This document shows, piece by piece, positions 1-5,661 of a stretch of DNA of 6,481 bases. Each line of letters starts with the position of its first letter. Positions within the stretch are counted from its first letter, which is position 1. Position numbers and translations under genes: made by a program. This DNA comes from Muribaculaceae bacterium. Its GTDB lineage: Bacteria; Bacteroidota; Bacteroidia; Bacteroidales; Muribaculaceae. The stretch is from NCBI GenBank assembly GCA_022511505.1, contig JAFLTK010000172.1, forward strand, positions 1 through 6,481, read 5' to 3'. A model generated the notes under the pieces. That model did no database searches. It had not been told where the DNA came from and saw nothing but the letters and a program-made list of their open reading frames with translations.

Positions 1-313
1 GTATCTCGATAGTGTCGACGCCATACTCTTTTTTATAAGAGCACGAGACGGTGTCGGCGGGCAGTTTGCCGGGCTTGCGAGCGGGGACAAAGCCGGCGCC
101 GAGTTCAAAGGCGAGGATTGAGCCGCCGATAAAGCCGCGCGACTCGATGCCAACAACCTTGGTCACGCCTTTGTCACGATATAGTTGCGAGAGGTCCCAA
201 CCGATGATGTGTAGCGCACGAGGGTCCTTGAAAACCGTGGTCAGATCCTTGAACACGATACCCTTTTGGGGGAAATCTACAACGTCACGAATTTTTGATT
301 TAATGTATTCCAT
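1..313 (-). CDS. apt: Adenine phosphoribosyltransferase, N-terminal 104 residues (cut by window edge)
   Basis: This cytoplasmic purine-salvage enzyme joins adenine to PRPP, giving AMP and pyrophosphate. Translating the minus strand from the ATG at 313 gives MEYIKSKIRDVVDFPQKGIV, then GIESRGF (residues 55-61) and GFVPARKPGKLP (74-85), the highly conserved blocks of Apt. The family is usually about 170-180 residues, so roughly the last 40 percent lies beyond position 1. That missing part includes the PRPP-binding loop (VDDxxATGGT in the family), which cannot be checked here. No frameshift or stop is seen. The ATG is the only sensible start, because family homology begins within a few residues of it. 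It lies 60 bases downstream of the mnmG stop, with the parS-like palindrome between. It may be co-transcribed with ybeY and mnmG. A weak promoter-like AATCTTTG (348-355, minus) overlaps the edge of the palindrome. Confidence 0.95.
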   Translation of the reverse strand, partial: MEYIKSKIRDVVDFPQKGIVFKDLTTVFKDPRALHIIGWDLSQLYRDKGVTKVVGIESRGFIGGSILAFELGAGFVPARKPGKLPADTVSCSYKKEYGVDTIEI

Positions 314-354
314 TGCGGTTAAATATATTGATAATTTGAATATTAGACAAAGAT

Positions 355-370
355 TGTTTCACGTGAAACA
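355..370. other. parS: parS centromere-like site (ParB/Spo0J binding palindrome)
   Basis: The sequence TGTTTCACGTGAAACA is a perfect 16-bp palindrome. One further pair of bases on each side extends the symmetry to 20 bp (353-372). It fits the published chromosomal parS consensus TGTTnCACGTGAAACA at every position. ParB family proteins bind such sites, load as CTP-dependent clamps, spread along DNA and recruit SMC and ParA to segregate the origin region. The site lies between genes, three bases beyond the mnmG stop codon and 41 bases before the apt start. It is the only exact copy in this window. Calling it parS rests on sequence identity alone, since no parA or parB is visible here. The alternatives are a transcription-factor operator with a CACGTG core or chance, and chance is very unlikely for an exact 16-base match in a 60-base gap. 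Confidence 0.88.
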
Positions 371-373
371 ATT

Positions 374-2257
374 TCACCGCCCCAACAGAAGCAGAAGTAT
401 GTTCACGTCGGCAGGTGAAATGCCGGGGATGCGGGAGGCCTGCCCGACGGTAGCAGGGTCCATGCGCTCGAGTTTCTGGCGAGCCTCGGTCGAGAGGGCC
501 TTAACGTCGGCATAGTTGATTTTGCCTCGCAGTTTGACCGACTCGAGTCGCGTTAGTTTTGCGGCGTTCTGGCGCTCGCGCTCGATATAGCCGTCATACT
601 TTATAAGTATCTCGGCGGCCTCGAGTATCTCGTCTCGCCGCTCCGTCTCGATATTTTCATCAATCCAGCGAGCAAGCGGCTCTATCTCCTCACGAAGCAT
701 TTCTACCGTCAGTTGCGGACGCAGAATGAGGTCAATCAATTTCACTCCTTGACGCAGTGGCGCCGTGCCGACCCGTTCGAGGTAGGGGTTGATAAGCGCA
801 GGCTTGATAGAGAACTCGCGTGCAAATTCGATAAAGGCGTCGCGCTGATGTTGCTTGGTTTCCATCAAGCGGTAACGGCGCTCATCGGCAAGCCCAATGC
901 GATAACCGAGTGGTGTCAGACGCATGTCGGCGTCGTCCTGGCGCAACAGAATTCGATACTCGGCGCGTGATGTAAACATGCGATAGGGCTCGTCGACACC
1001 CTTGGTCACAAGGTCGTCGATAAGCACACCTATATAGGCTTGGTCGCGCCCGAGGGTAAACTCCGGCTCGCCCTTGACGCGAAGCGCGGCGTTGATGCCG
1101 GCAATCAAACCTTGTCCGGCGGCCTCCTCATAGCCGGTGGTACCGTTGACCTGTCCGGCAAAGTAGAGGTTGCCGACGAGTTTGGTCTCGAGGGTGTGGT
1201 GTAACTGCGTCGGGTCAAAAAAGTCATACTCGATAGCATATCCGGGGCGGTAAATCACAACATCGCGCAAAGCGGGGATGGTCTCGAGCGCCTCTATCTG
1301 AATGTCGATTGGCAACGACGACGAGAAGCCGTTGAGGTAAAATTCGGTCGTCGTTTCGCCCTCGGGTTCGAGGAAAAGTTGGTGCTCGGTTTTGTCGGCA
1401 AAGGTTACAATCTTTGTTTCGATTGACGGGCAGTATCGCGGGCCGATGCTTTTGATTTGTCCGTTATAGAGCGGGGAGTCGGGCAGACCGCGGCGCAGTA
1501 CGTCGTGGGTTCGCTCATTGGTGTAAAGTATGTAGCAGGGGCGCGGTTGGAGCGTACGCTTGACGTCGGGGAGGTAGGAGAAATGATGATAGTCGGTGTC
1601 GCCCTCCTGGACCGTGGTTTGGGAGAAATCGACCGAACGAGCGTCAATTCTAACCGGTGTACCGGTTTTCATCCTATCAGTGACAAAGCCAATCGCGGCA
1701 AGACGGGCGGTCAGTCCGGTAGAGGCGGGCTCGGCCACGCGGCCTCCTCGCGCCTGCACGCGGCCTATGTGCATCAGTCCGTTTAGGAATGTGCCGGCAG
1801 TCAGCACAACGGCTTTCGCGTTAAAAGTCACTCCAAGAGCGGTCTTTACGCCGGCAACCTTGCCGTCCTCGCCAACGATGATGTCTACGACATCGTCTTG
1901 CCACATATTTAAATTGGGCGTATGCTCGAGGATGTCACGCCACAAGTCGCTAAACTTGCGTCGGTCGCTCTGGGAGCGAGGACTCCACATGGCAGGGCCT
2001 TTTGACCGATTAAGCATACGGAATTGGATGGCGGTGCGGTCGGTGACAATACCCATCATGCCGCCAAGTGCGTCTATCTCTCTGACAATCTGCCCTTTAG
2101 CAATGCCGCCAACAGCCGGATTGCAACTCATCTGGGCAATCTTGTTCATGTCGAGCGTTATCAGCAAAGTCGATACACCGAGCCGGGCCGCCGCATGAGC
2201 CGCCTCGCAACCGGCATGACCGGCGCCTATTACTATCACGTCATAGTCAACTTTCAT
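374..2257 (-). CDS. mnmG: tRNA uridine-5-carboxymethylaminomethyl synthesis enzyme MnmG (GidA)
   Basis: MnmG is a cytoplasmic FAD enzyme. Together with the GTPase MnmE it adds the aminomethyl or carboxymethylaminomethyl group to the wobble uridine (U34) of certain tRNAs, using methylene-tetrahydrofolate. At 627 residues it has the full family length. The N-terminal dinucleotide-binding motif GAGHAGCEA is at residues 11-19. CNPAVGGIAKG (45-55), the signature GPRYCPSIE (272-280, with the conserved cysteine at 276) and GTTGYEEAAGQG (372-383) are all present. The C-terminal domain ends with RIPGISPADVNILLLLLGR, part of the MnmE/tRNA-interacting helical region. The start is preceded by AGAGG directly upstream and follows the ybeY stop by 14 bases, so the two are probably one operon. 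It is intact and nothing looks degraded. The parS-like palindrome begins immediately after its stop codon. Confidence 0.98.
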   Translation of the reverse strand: MKVDYDVIVIGAGHAGCEAAHAAARLGVSTLLITLDMNKIAQMSCNPAVGGIAKGQIVREIDALGGMMGIVTDRTAIQFRMLNRSKGPAMWSPRSQSDRRKFSDLWRDILEHTPNLNMWQDDVVDIIVGEDGKVAGVKTALGVTFNAKAVVLTAGTFLNGLMHIGRVQARGGRVAEPASTGLTARLAAIGFVTDRMKTGTPVRIDARSVDFSQTTVQEGDTDYHHFSYLPDVKRTLQPRPCYILYTNERTHDVLRRGLPDSPLYNGQIKSIGPRYCPSIETKIVTFADKTEHQLFLEPEGETTTEFYLNGFSSSLPIDIQIEALETIPALRDVVIYRPGYAIEYDFFDPTQLHHTLETKLVGNLYFAGQVNGTTGYEEAAGQGLIAGINAALRVKGEPEFTLGRDQAYIGVLIDDLVTKGVDEPYRMFTSRAEYRILLRQDDADMRLTPLGYRIGLADERRYRLMETKQHQRDAFIEFAREFSIKPALINPYLERVGTAPLRQGVKLIDLILRPQLTVEMLREEIEPLARWIDENIETERRDEILEAAEILIKYDGYIERERQNAAKLTRLESVKLRGKINYADVKALSTEARQKLERMDPATVGQASRIPGISPADVNILLLLLGR

Positions 2258-2271
2258 CCTCTTGTTCCGTT

Positions 2272-2721
2272 TTATCGCTGATTTTCAATAGATTGCAGAA
2301 GTTTAAGGGCTTCATCTTCGTTTGCCTCCATTATTTCACGCTCGCCCGGACCTTTATCGTCGATGCCACAAAGGTGTAAAACGCCATGAGCAATCACGCG
2401 CATCAACTCTTGTCGCGGCGAGACCCCGAGCATCTCGGCATTGGACGCTACAGTGTCGAGCGACACAAAAACGTCGCCCACGATAAGACGCCCGCGAGTG
2501 TAGTCAAACGTGATAATATCGGTATAGTAATCATGGTTGAGAAACTCGCGGTTGACACGCAAAATCTCGGCGTCGTCACAGAAGATATAGGTAATCGGAC
2601 CGACGAGCCGTTTGTGACTCGCCGCCACGGCAGTCAGCCACCGCTCGGTCAGCGCCGGGTCAATCGCGGGCATCGCGACCGCGCCGCGGGTTATCCACTC
2701 AATTCTGCTATTCATTGGCAT
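2272..2721 (-). CDS. ybeY: Endoribonuclease YbeY, 16S rRNA maturation factor
   Basis: YbeY is a cytoplasmic metal-dependent endoribonuclease needed for 16S rRNA 3'-end maturation and 70S ribosome quality control. The 149-residue length is typical. The N-terminal half carries LNREFLNHDYYTDIITF (56-72), matching the conserved LN..yr..D..TDVLSF block. The metal site is HGVLHLCGIDDK (112-123). The two histidines H112 and H116 are kept, but the third ligand position is aspartate (D122), where E. coli YbeY has histidine. To my knowledge this is usual for Bacteroidetes, whose versions read HLCGYKDK, so I do not read it as inactivation. The first ATG is at 2721. An internal ATG two codons later (2715) is an equally possible start. 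It is the first gene behind the promoter at 2763-2794 and is followed closely by mnmG. Confidence 0.95.
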   Translation of the reverse strand: MPMNSRIEWITRGAVAMPAIDPALTERWLTAVAASHKRLVGPITYIFCDDAEILRVNREFLNHDYYTDIITFDYTRGRLIVGDVFVSLDTVASNAEMLGVSPRQELMRVIAHGVLHLCGIDDKGPGEREIMEANEDEALKLLQSIENQR

Positions 2722-2762
2722 AACAATTGTTGCGCCCCCGGTGTGTAGGGCACACTATGTGG

Positions 2763-2794
2763 CAAAGTTATAAACTTTCTCCAAAAATTGCAAA
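2763..2794 (-). promoter_or_regulatory. Bacteroidetes-type promoter for ybeY-mnmG(-apt)
   Basis: Reading the minus strand, TTTG (2794-2791), 20 bases and TAACTTTG (2770-2763) match both the elements and the spacing of the Bacteroidetes primary sigma factor promoter (-33 TTTG, -7 TAnnTTTG). Transcription would start near 2757, leaving a leader of about 35 bases before the ybeY ATG at 2721. This supports ybeY as the first gene of the operon. Confidence 0.75.
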
Positions 2795-3039
2795 TTCAAT
2801 TTTTCTGGTCCAAAATCCTTGACACGAAAAATCGCACTATCCCTCTTTGCTTCAATCACTTACATCAATTTAAGCCCCGCGAGAATGCAATTTTCCTTGC
2901 CGTCACGTGTAACAGGCAGGAGAAACGGACCTCTCCGCGTTAATAAATTTAACAATTCCGTCACCAAAAGCCACAAAGCGCTCTCAAATGATTTTTGTAC
3001 CCGGCGTGAGCCAGAAGGGCGAAAAATCGCAACGCATTT
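2795..3039. other. Gene-free divergent intergenic stretch between ybeY and the aldo/keto reductase
   Basis: The whole gap between the two divergent genes is 2722-3116. This stretch lies between their promoters. I see no convincing gene. The only longer reading frame (2819-3046, plus) starts at TTG, has no recognisable motif and runs into the promoter of the next gene. A small inverted repeat, GGAGA and TCTCC, separated by 8 bases, lies around 2919-2936. A degenerate parS-like half-site (CACGTGTAACA, 2904-2914) is probably chance. Nothing else is apparent. Confidence 0.5.
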
Positions 3040-3069
3040 TTTGTAAAATTCATAAATTGATTAAATTTG
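3040..3069 (+). promoter_or_regulatory. Probable promoter of the aldo/keto reductase gene
   Basis: TTTG (3040-3043), 18 bases and TAAATTTG (3062-3069) fit the Bacteroidetes promoter pattern. The spacer is one or two bases shorter than the usual 19-21. Transcription would start near 3076, about 40 bases before the ATG at 3117. The -7 element is a full match and the position is sensible, so this is likely but not certain. Confidence 0.5.
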
Positions 3070-3116
3070 CAAAAAGTTAATCGCTCCCCCACCCTACCCC
3101 ATCTAAATCCTAAATT

Positions 3117-4121
3117 ATGATACCTCCTGTTTACTCCGCCGCCACCGACCGCTATGACCGCGGCATGTCCTACCGCCGCTGTGGTCGCAGCGGAATTTTG
3201 CTCCCCGAAATTTCGCTCGGCCTCTGGCACAACTTCGGCGACGTCGACACTCTCGCCAATTCGATTAAGAAAATCCACTTTGCCTTTGACAACGGCATAA
3301 CCCATTTTGACCTCGCCAACAACTACGGGCCGTCATTTGGCTCGGCCGAGGAGACATTCGGCCTCATTATGGAGAAATCAATGCGTCCCTATCGCGACGA
3401 ACTGATAATTTCGACCAAAGCCGGCCACGATATGTGGCCCGGGCCATACGGCACATGGTGCTCGCGCAAGAACCTTATCGCCAGCCTCGACCAGAGTCTG
3501 CGCCGCATGAAACTCGACTATGTTGACATCTTCTATTCCCACCGCTACGACCCCGTCACGCCGCTCGAAGAAACACTCCAGACACTCGTCGACATCGTGC
3601 GCCAAGGCAAAGCACTCTATGTCGGCATCTCGAAATATCCTCGCGAAGCAGCCGAGCAGGCATATAAATACCTTGCCGAGCGCGATGTCCCCTGCCTCAT
3701 CTACCAAGGGCGCTACAACATTCTCAACCGCGAGCCGGAGGAACAGGGTATCCTCGCCGACGCCAAACAGCACGGCGCCGGATTCATCGCCTTCTCCCCT
3801 CTCGCACAGGGCCTGCTGACCAATCGCTATCTCGACGGCGTCCCCTCCGACTCCCGCATAGCCCGCGGCGGATTCCTCAAGCGCGAAGCGTTGACGCCCG
3901 ACATGCTTGACAAAATCACGCGACTCAACGAAATCGCTGCCTCACGCGGTCAGTCACTCGCCCAAATGGCCCTCGCATGGTTGCTCAAAGACGACCTCGT
4001 CACGAGCGTGCTTATCGGCGCAAGTTCCGTCGAGCAAATCGCCGACAACCTCAACGCCCTCAACGCCACAACCTTCACCCCCGCCGAACTCACCGCCATC
4101 AACCAAATCCTCCAATCATAG
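3117..4121 (+). CDS. yghZ: Aldo/keto reductase, YghZ / L-glyceraldehyde-3-phosphate reductase type
   Basis: This is a cytoplasmic NADPH-dependent (beta/alpha)8-barrel oxidoreductase. Its E. coli relative YghZ (Gpr) reduces L-glyceraldehyde 3-phosphate and helps detoxify methylglyoxal. The 334 residues align almost end to end with that subfamily: SLGLWHNFGDV (33-43), HFDLANNYGP (63-72), DELIISTKAGHDMWPGPYG (94-112), YVDIFYSHR (135-143), GKALYVGIS (164-172), FSPLAQGLLT (226-235) and WLLKDDLVTSVLIGAS (288-303). The catalytic tetrad of the superfamily is intact: D65, Y70, K101 and H142. The ATG at 3117 is preferred over the in-frame one at 3165, because the N-terminal extension (P-x-RY-x-x-M-x-YRxCGxSG pattern) is shared with E. 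coli YghZ. The gene stands alone with its own promoter. The physiological substrate in this organism is unknown, and the reaction is inferred from the subfamily. Confidence 0.93.
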   Translation: MIPPVYSAATDRYDRGMSYRRCGRSGILLPEISLGLWHNFGDVDTLANSIKKIHFAFDNGITHFDLANNYGPSFGSAEETFGLIMEKSMRPYRDELIISTKAGHDMWPGPYGTWCSRKNLIASLDQSLRRMKLDYVDIFYSHRYDPVTPLEETLQTLVDIVRQGKALYVGISKYPREAAEQAYKYLAERDVPCLIYQGRYNILNREPEEQGILADAKQHGAGFIAFSPLAQGLLTNRYLDGVPSDSRIARGGFLKREALTPDMLDKITRLNEIAASRGQSLAQMALAWLLKDDLVTSVLIGASSVEQIADNLNALNATTFTPAELTAINQILQS

Positions 4122-4139
4122 TCCAAGTACACAAACTTC

Positions 4140-4164
4140 AACCCGACTCGGTTAAGGATTTTTT
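4140..4164 (+). terminator. Weak possible intrinsic terminator after the aldo/keto reductase
   Basis: A short stem forms from AA-CCG and CGG-TT around ACT (4140-4153, one bulged C). After five bases it is followed by a run of six T (4159-4164). The stem is only about five pairs long, so termination here is tentative. Its position, 18 bases past the stop codon and ahead of the next promoter, is what one would expect. Confidence 0.35.
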
Positions 4165-4210
4165 AAGTTAATAATATTGAGGAATGAGGCGGGGATTGAA
4201 AGAATTGTTG

Positions 4211-4218
4211 TAACTTTG
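4211..4218 (+). promoter_or_regulatory. -7 promoter element for the exonuclease / small membrane protein unit
   Basis: TAACTTTG matches the Bacteroidetes -7 consensus exactly and is followed by CA, as is typical. Transcription would begin near 4225, giving a leader of about 25 bases to the ATG at 4249. No TTTG or TTG stands at the expected 19-21 base distance (the bases there are G-rich). The -33 half is therefore weak or absent, and the promoter may be weak or depend on an activator. Confidence 0.55.
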
Positions 4219-4248
4219 CACTATTGAAACGGTTCAAATACCTACGCG

Positions 4249-4869
4249 ATGGCGAAATATAGTGTATCGATAACAAAACAACAACTTTCAGAGATGCCGC
4301 CCGTGACTTTTCCGGGTCGCATCAATGTTGTCGAGCGCCCTGATCAGGCAGAAAAGGCGCTCGACTATCTGGCGATGCAACCGGTCGTGGGGTTTGACAC
4401 CGAGACTCGTCCGTCGTTCCGCAAAGGGCAGACCAACATCGTGTCGCTGATGCAGATTTCGACGCCCGACCGCTGTTTCCTGTTCCGCCTCAACAAGATA
4501 GGCTTTGGCGGTCGCCTTAAAGAGTTTATCGAGAACCGCGCCATCACCAAAATCGGGCTGTCGCTAAAGGATGATTTCTTTATGCTCCACAAGATAACGC
4601 CGTTTGAGCCGGGCGGCTTTGTCGAGTTGCAACACCTTGTAAAAGAGTATAATATCACCGACGGCAGCTTACAGAAGATATATGGCATCCTCTTCGGGCA
4701 ACGCATCTCTAAAAGCCAGCGCCTCAGCAACTGGGAAGCGGCAGAGTTGACCCCGGCACAGCAGGCCTACGCGGCCATCGACGCCTGGGCATGTCTTCGC
4801 ATCTACACCCGGCTCACTGACCACTCTTTCAACCCGGCCGACTCCCCGTTCATCGTTCCCAATCCCTGA
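4249..4869 (+). CDS. Single-domain DEDDy 3'-5' exonuclease (RNase D / WRN-exonuclease fold)
   Basis: This cytoplasmic protein is predicted to remove nucleotides from 3' ends of nucleic acid by the two-metal DEDD mechanism. All three exonuclease motifs are visible in 206 residues. Exo I is VVGFDTET (46-53, D50 and E52). Exo II is KIGLSLKDDFFML (101-113, with D109 the likely ligand). Exo III is LSNWEAAELTPAQQAYAAIDAW (159-180, Y174 and D178), where the YxxxD spacing defines the DEDDy class. The domain fills the protein. There is no HRDC domain, so it is not a full-length RNase D (about 370 residues in E. coli), and it has no polymerase or helicase part. Whether RNA or DNA is the substrate cannot be read from the sequence. 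It is followed 13 bases later by a small membrane protein gene, probably co-transcribed. Confidence 0.9.
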   Translation: MAKYSVSITKQQLSEMPPVTFPGRINVVERPDQAEKALDYLAMQPVVGFDTETRPSFRKGQTNIVSLMQISTPDRCFLFRLNKIGFGGRLKEFIENRAITKIGLSLKDDFFMLHKITPFEPGGFVELQHLVKEYNITDGSLQKIYGILFGQRISKSQRLSNWEAAELTPAQQAYAAIDAWACLRIYTRLTDHSFNPADSPFIVPNP

Positions 4870-4882
4870 AATATAACCTAAA

Positions 4883-5101
4883 ATGGCACCAAACCCCTCC
4901 CCTCGCCGCCGTGTTCCCCGCTCGACCTGGCTCCCTATCTTGCTGCTTATATACCTCGCCGTGATGAGCTACATCGGGTTGCCGGAGTTTTATGCCGGGA
5001 ACTATCTGTATTATTTCGGCATCATAGGCATCACACTCGTTGTCATCGTCCTGCTCCACTTTTTTCTCAAAAAGCGCGAGCAAATCGGTAAAAAGCCGTA
5101 A
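4883..5101 (+). CDS. Small two-helix membrane protein of unknown function
   Basis: I do not recognise a named family. The 72-residue product has a basic, proline-rich N-terminus (PSPRRRVPR, residues 5-13). A first hydrophobic helix spans about 15-33, followed by a short polar turn (LPEFYAGN, 33-40), a second helix at about 42-62 and a strongly basic tail (KKREQIGKKP). By the positive-inside rule both ends face the cytoplasm, forming a helical hairpin in the inner membrane. Its ATG lies 13 bases after the exonuclease stop, no promoter intervenes and a hairpin terminator overlaps its stop codon, so it is the last gene of a two-gene unit. This context, and coding composition like its neighbour, make it a likely real gene. 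The link to the exonuclease may be only transcriptional. Confidence 0.8.
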   Translation: MAPNPSPRRRVPRSTWLPILLLIYLAVMSYIGLPEFYAGNYLYYFGIIGITLVVIVLLHFFLKKREQIGKKP

Positions 5102-5120
5102 ATGGACTTTAGGCGTTTTT
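5090..5120 (+). terminator. Intrinsic terminator overlapping the stop codon of the small membrane protein gene
   Basis: The left arm GCC-(g)-TAAA (5095-5102) pairs with TTTA-GGC (5108-5114) around the loop TGGAC. That gives seven base pairs with one bulged G, and the stem is followed by G and five T (5116-5120). The TAA stop codon (5099-5101) forms part of the left arm. Five A (5090-5094) precede the stem, so the same structure could terminate transcripts on the minus strand too. Confidence 0.6.
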
Positions 5121-5311
5121 CGCGGGTTCATAGCCGCCAAGGCGGTCTAAAATCATCGTAGAAAAGTTTTCAAGATGTTTTGATAAATAAATTTGGGAGT
5201 TTGATTGTCAAGCGTGTATAATCGGCGCCACGGTTTTTCCAAATAATTTATTATCGAGATTTAAAGAAGTTTTCACCGTCAAAACCGGTAGTTTTCAATA
5301 TTGAACTAATC

Positions 5312-5371
5312 AACGCCGGCTGATATTAGCAATAAATTGATAGCATAGGATAAGCATTATATATCAGCGTT
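5312..5371. repeat. Imperfect inverted repeat with 11 paired bases and a 4-base bulge
   Basis: AACGC (5312-5316) plus TGATAT (5321-5326), interrupted by CGGC, is the reverse complement of ATATCAGCGTT (5361-5371). The intervening loop is 34 bases. In addition ATATTAGC (5323-5330) is the exact reverse complement of GCTAATAT (5379-5386), which gives an alternative, mutually exclusive pairing. If the region is transcribed it could fold in two ways. Chance is possible in AT-rich DNA. Confidence 0.4.
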
Positions 5372-5515
5372 TTACAAAGCTAATATAGTTCTACAAGGCA
5401 CAAATGAAAGAACCCGGACTAAAAGTTATCACGGTTTTCAACATTCATTGTTGTTGTAGTTAAAAGAAAGATTATTTAAAATTCTAAACTTAAAAATATA
5501 AAAACCAATGTCGAC

Positions 5516-5554
5516 AAAAAACCGCTCCTGTCAAGAATTAGGACAAGGGCGGTT
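5516..5554 (-). terminator. Terminator-like hairpin oriented to the minus strand
   Basis: AACCGCTCCTGTC (5520-5532) and GACAAGGGCGGTT (5542-5554) form a 13-position stem with one G-U wobble and one mismatch, around a 9-base loop. On the minus strand the stem runs into a T tract (complement of the A run 5516-5521), as an intrinsic terminator should. On the plus strand it is followed by AAAGTG, with no T tract. No minus-strand gene or canonical minus-strand promoter is visible between it and 5700, so what it would terminate is unclear. Confidence 0.5.
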
Positions 5555-5618
5555 AAAGTGAATGTTGCTAAACGGATGTGTTAAAATTGGAAAAATCGGG
5601 ACCGTAGAATTAATAAAA

Positions 5619-5650
5619 TTTGGAACATATTTAATTATTCATTAACTTTG
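5619..5650 (+). promoter_or_regulatory. Bacteroidetes-type promoter of the GH3 gene
   Basis: TTTG (5619-5622), exactly 20 bases, and TAACTTTG (5643-5650) match both elements and the ideal spacing of the Bacteroidetes housekeeping promoter. Transcription would start near 5657, leaving a leader of about 45 bases before the ATG at 5702. Confidence 0.8.
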
Positions 5651-5661
5651 CGAGGAAATGG

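Larger units (their letters stand above)
5121..5618. other. AT-rich intergenic region without a convincing gene, rich in inverted repeats
   Basis: About 500 bases separate the terminator from the next promoter. No reading frame here has codon use or motifs like the neighbouring genes. The longest plus-strand ATG frame I noted, 5404-5463, codes for only 19 residues. The region contains CCGCCAAGGCGG (5134-5145), a 12-bp palindrome TTCAATATTGAA (5294-5305), an imperfect long inverted repeat (5312-5371) and a terminator-like hairpin (5516-5554). It also holds four copies of GTTTTCA (5166, 5269, 5291 and 5434). A full -7 match TAAATTTG (5188-5195, plus) lacks a -33 partner. A minus-strand TTTG, 18 bases, TAGCTTTG lies at 5404-5375. 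It may hold a non-coding RNA or regulatory sites, but this is not established. Confidence 0.5.

Noticed and set aside
1596..2198. 200-codon plus-strand frame opposite mnmG
   Set aside because: It lies wholly inside the conserved mnmG gene in another frame and shows no recognisable motif.
2899..2914. A second parS-like sequence, GCCGTCACGTGTAACA, in the ybeY/aldo-keto reductase gap
   Set aside because: Only 11 of 16 positions match and the palindrome is broken in its left arm. A CACGTG core is expected about once or twice by chance in a window this size.
2819..3046. 75-codon reading frame from a TTG start in the divergent intergenic region
   Set aside because: It has no motif and composition unlike the neighbouring genes. 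It also overlaps the predicted promoter of the aldo/keto reductase.
5134..5145. CCGCCAAGGCGG palindrome as a terminator
   Set aside because: The loop would be only two to four bases and no T run follows on either strand close by. The neighbouring hairpin at 5090-5120 is the better terminator.
5166..5440. Repeated GTTTTCA motifs as a degenerate CRISPR array
   Set aside because: The repeats are only 7-9 bases long with irregular spacing (103, 22 and 143 bases), and no cas genes are present.
5404..5463. Nineteen-residue reading frame ending in HCCCS in the intergenic gap
   Set aside because: The three cysteines are eye-catching, but there is no ribosome-binding signal or plausible promoter nearby, and random frames of this length are common.
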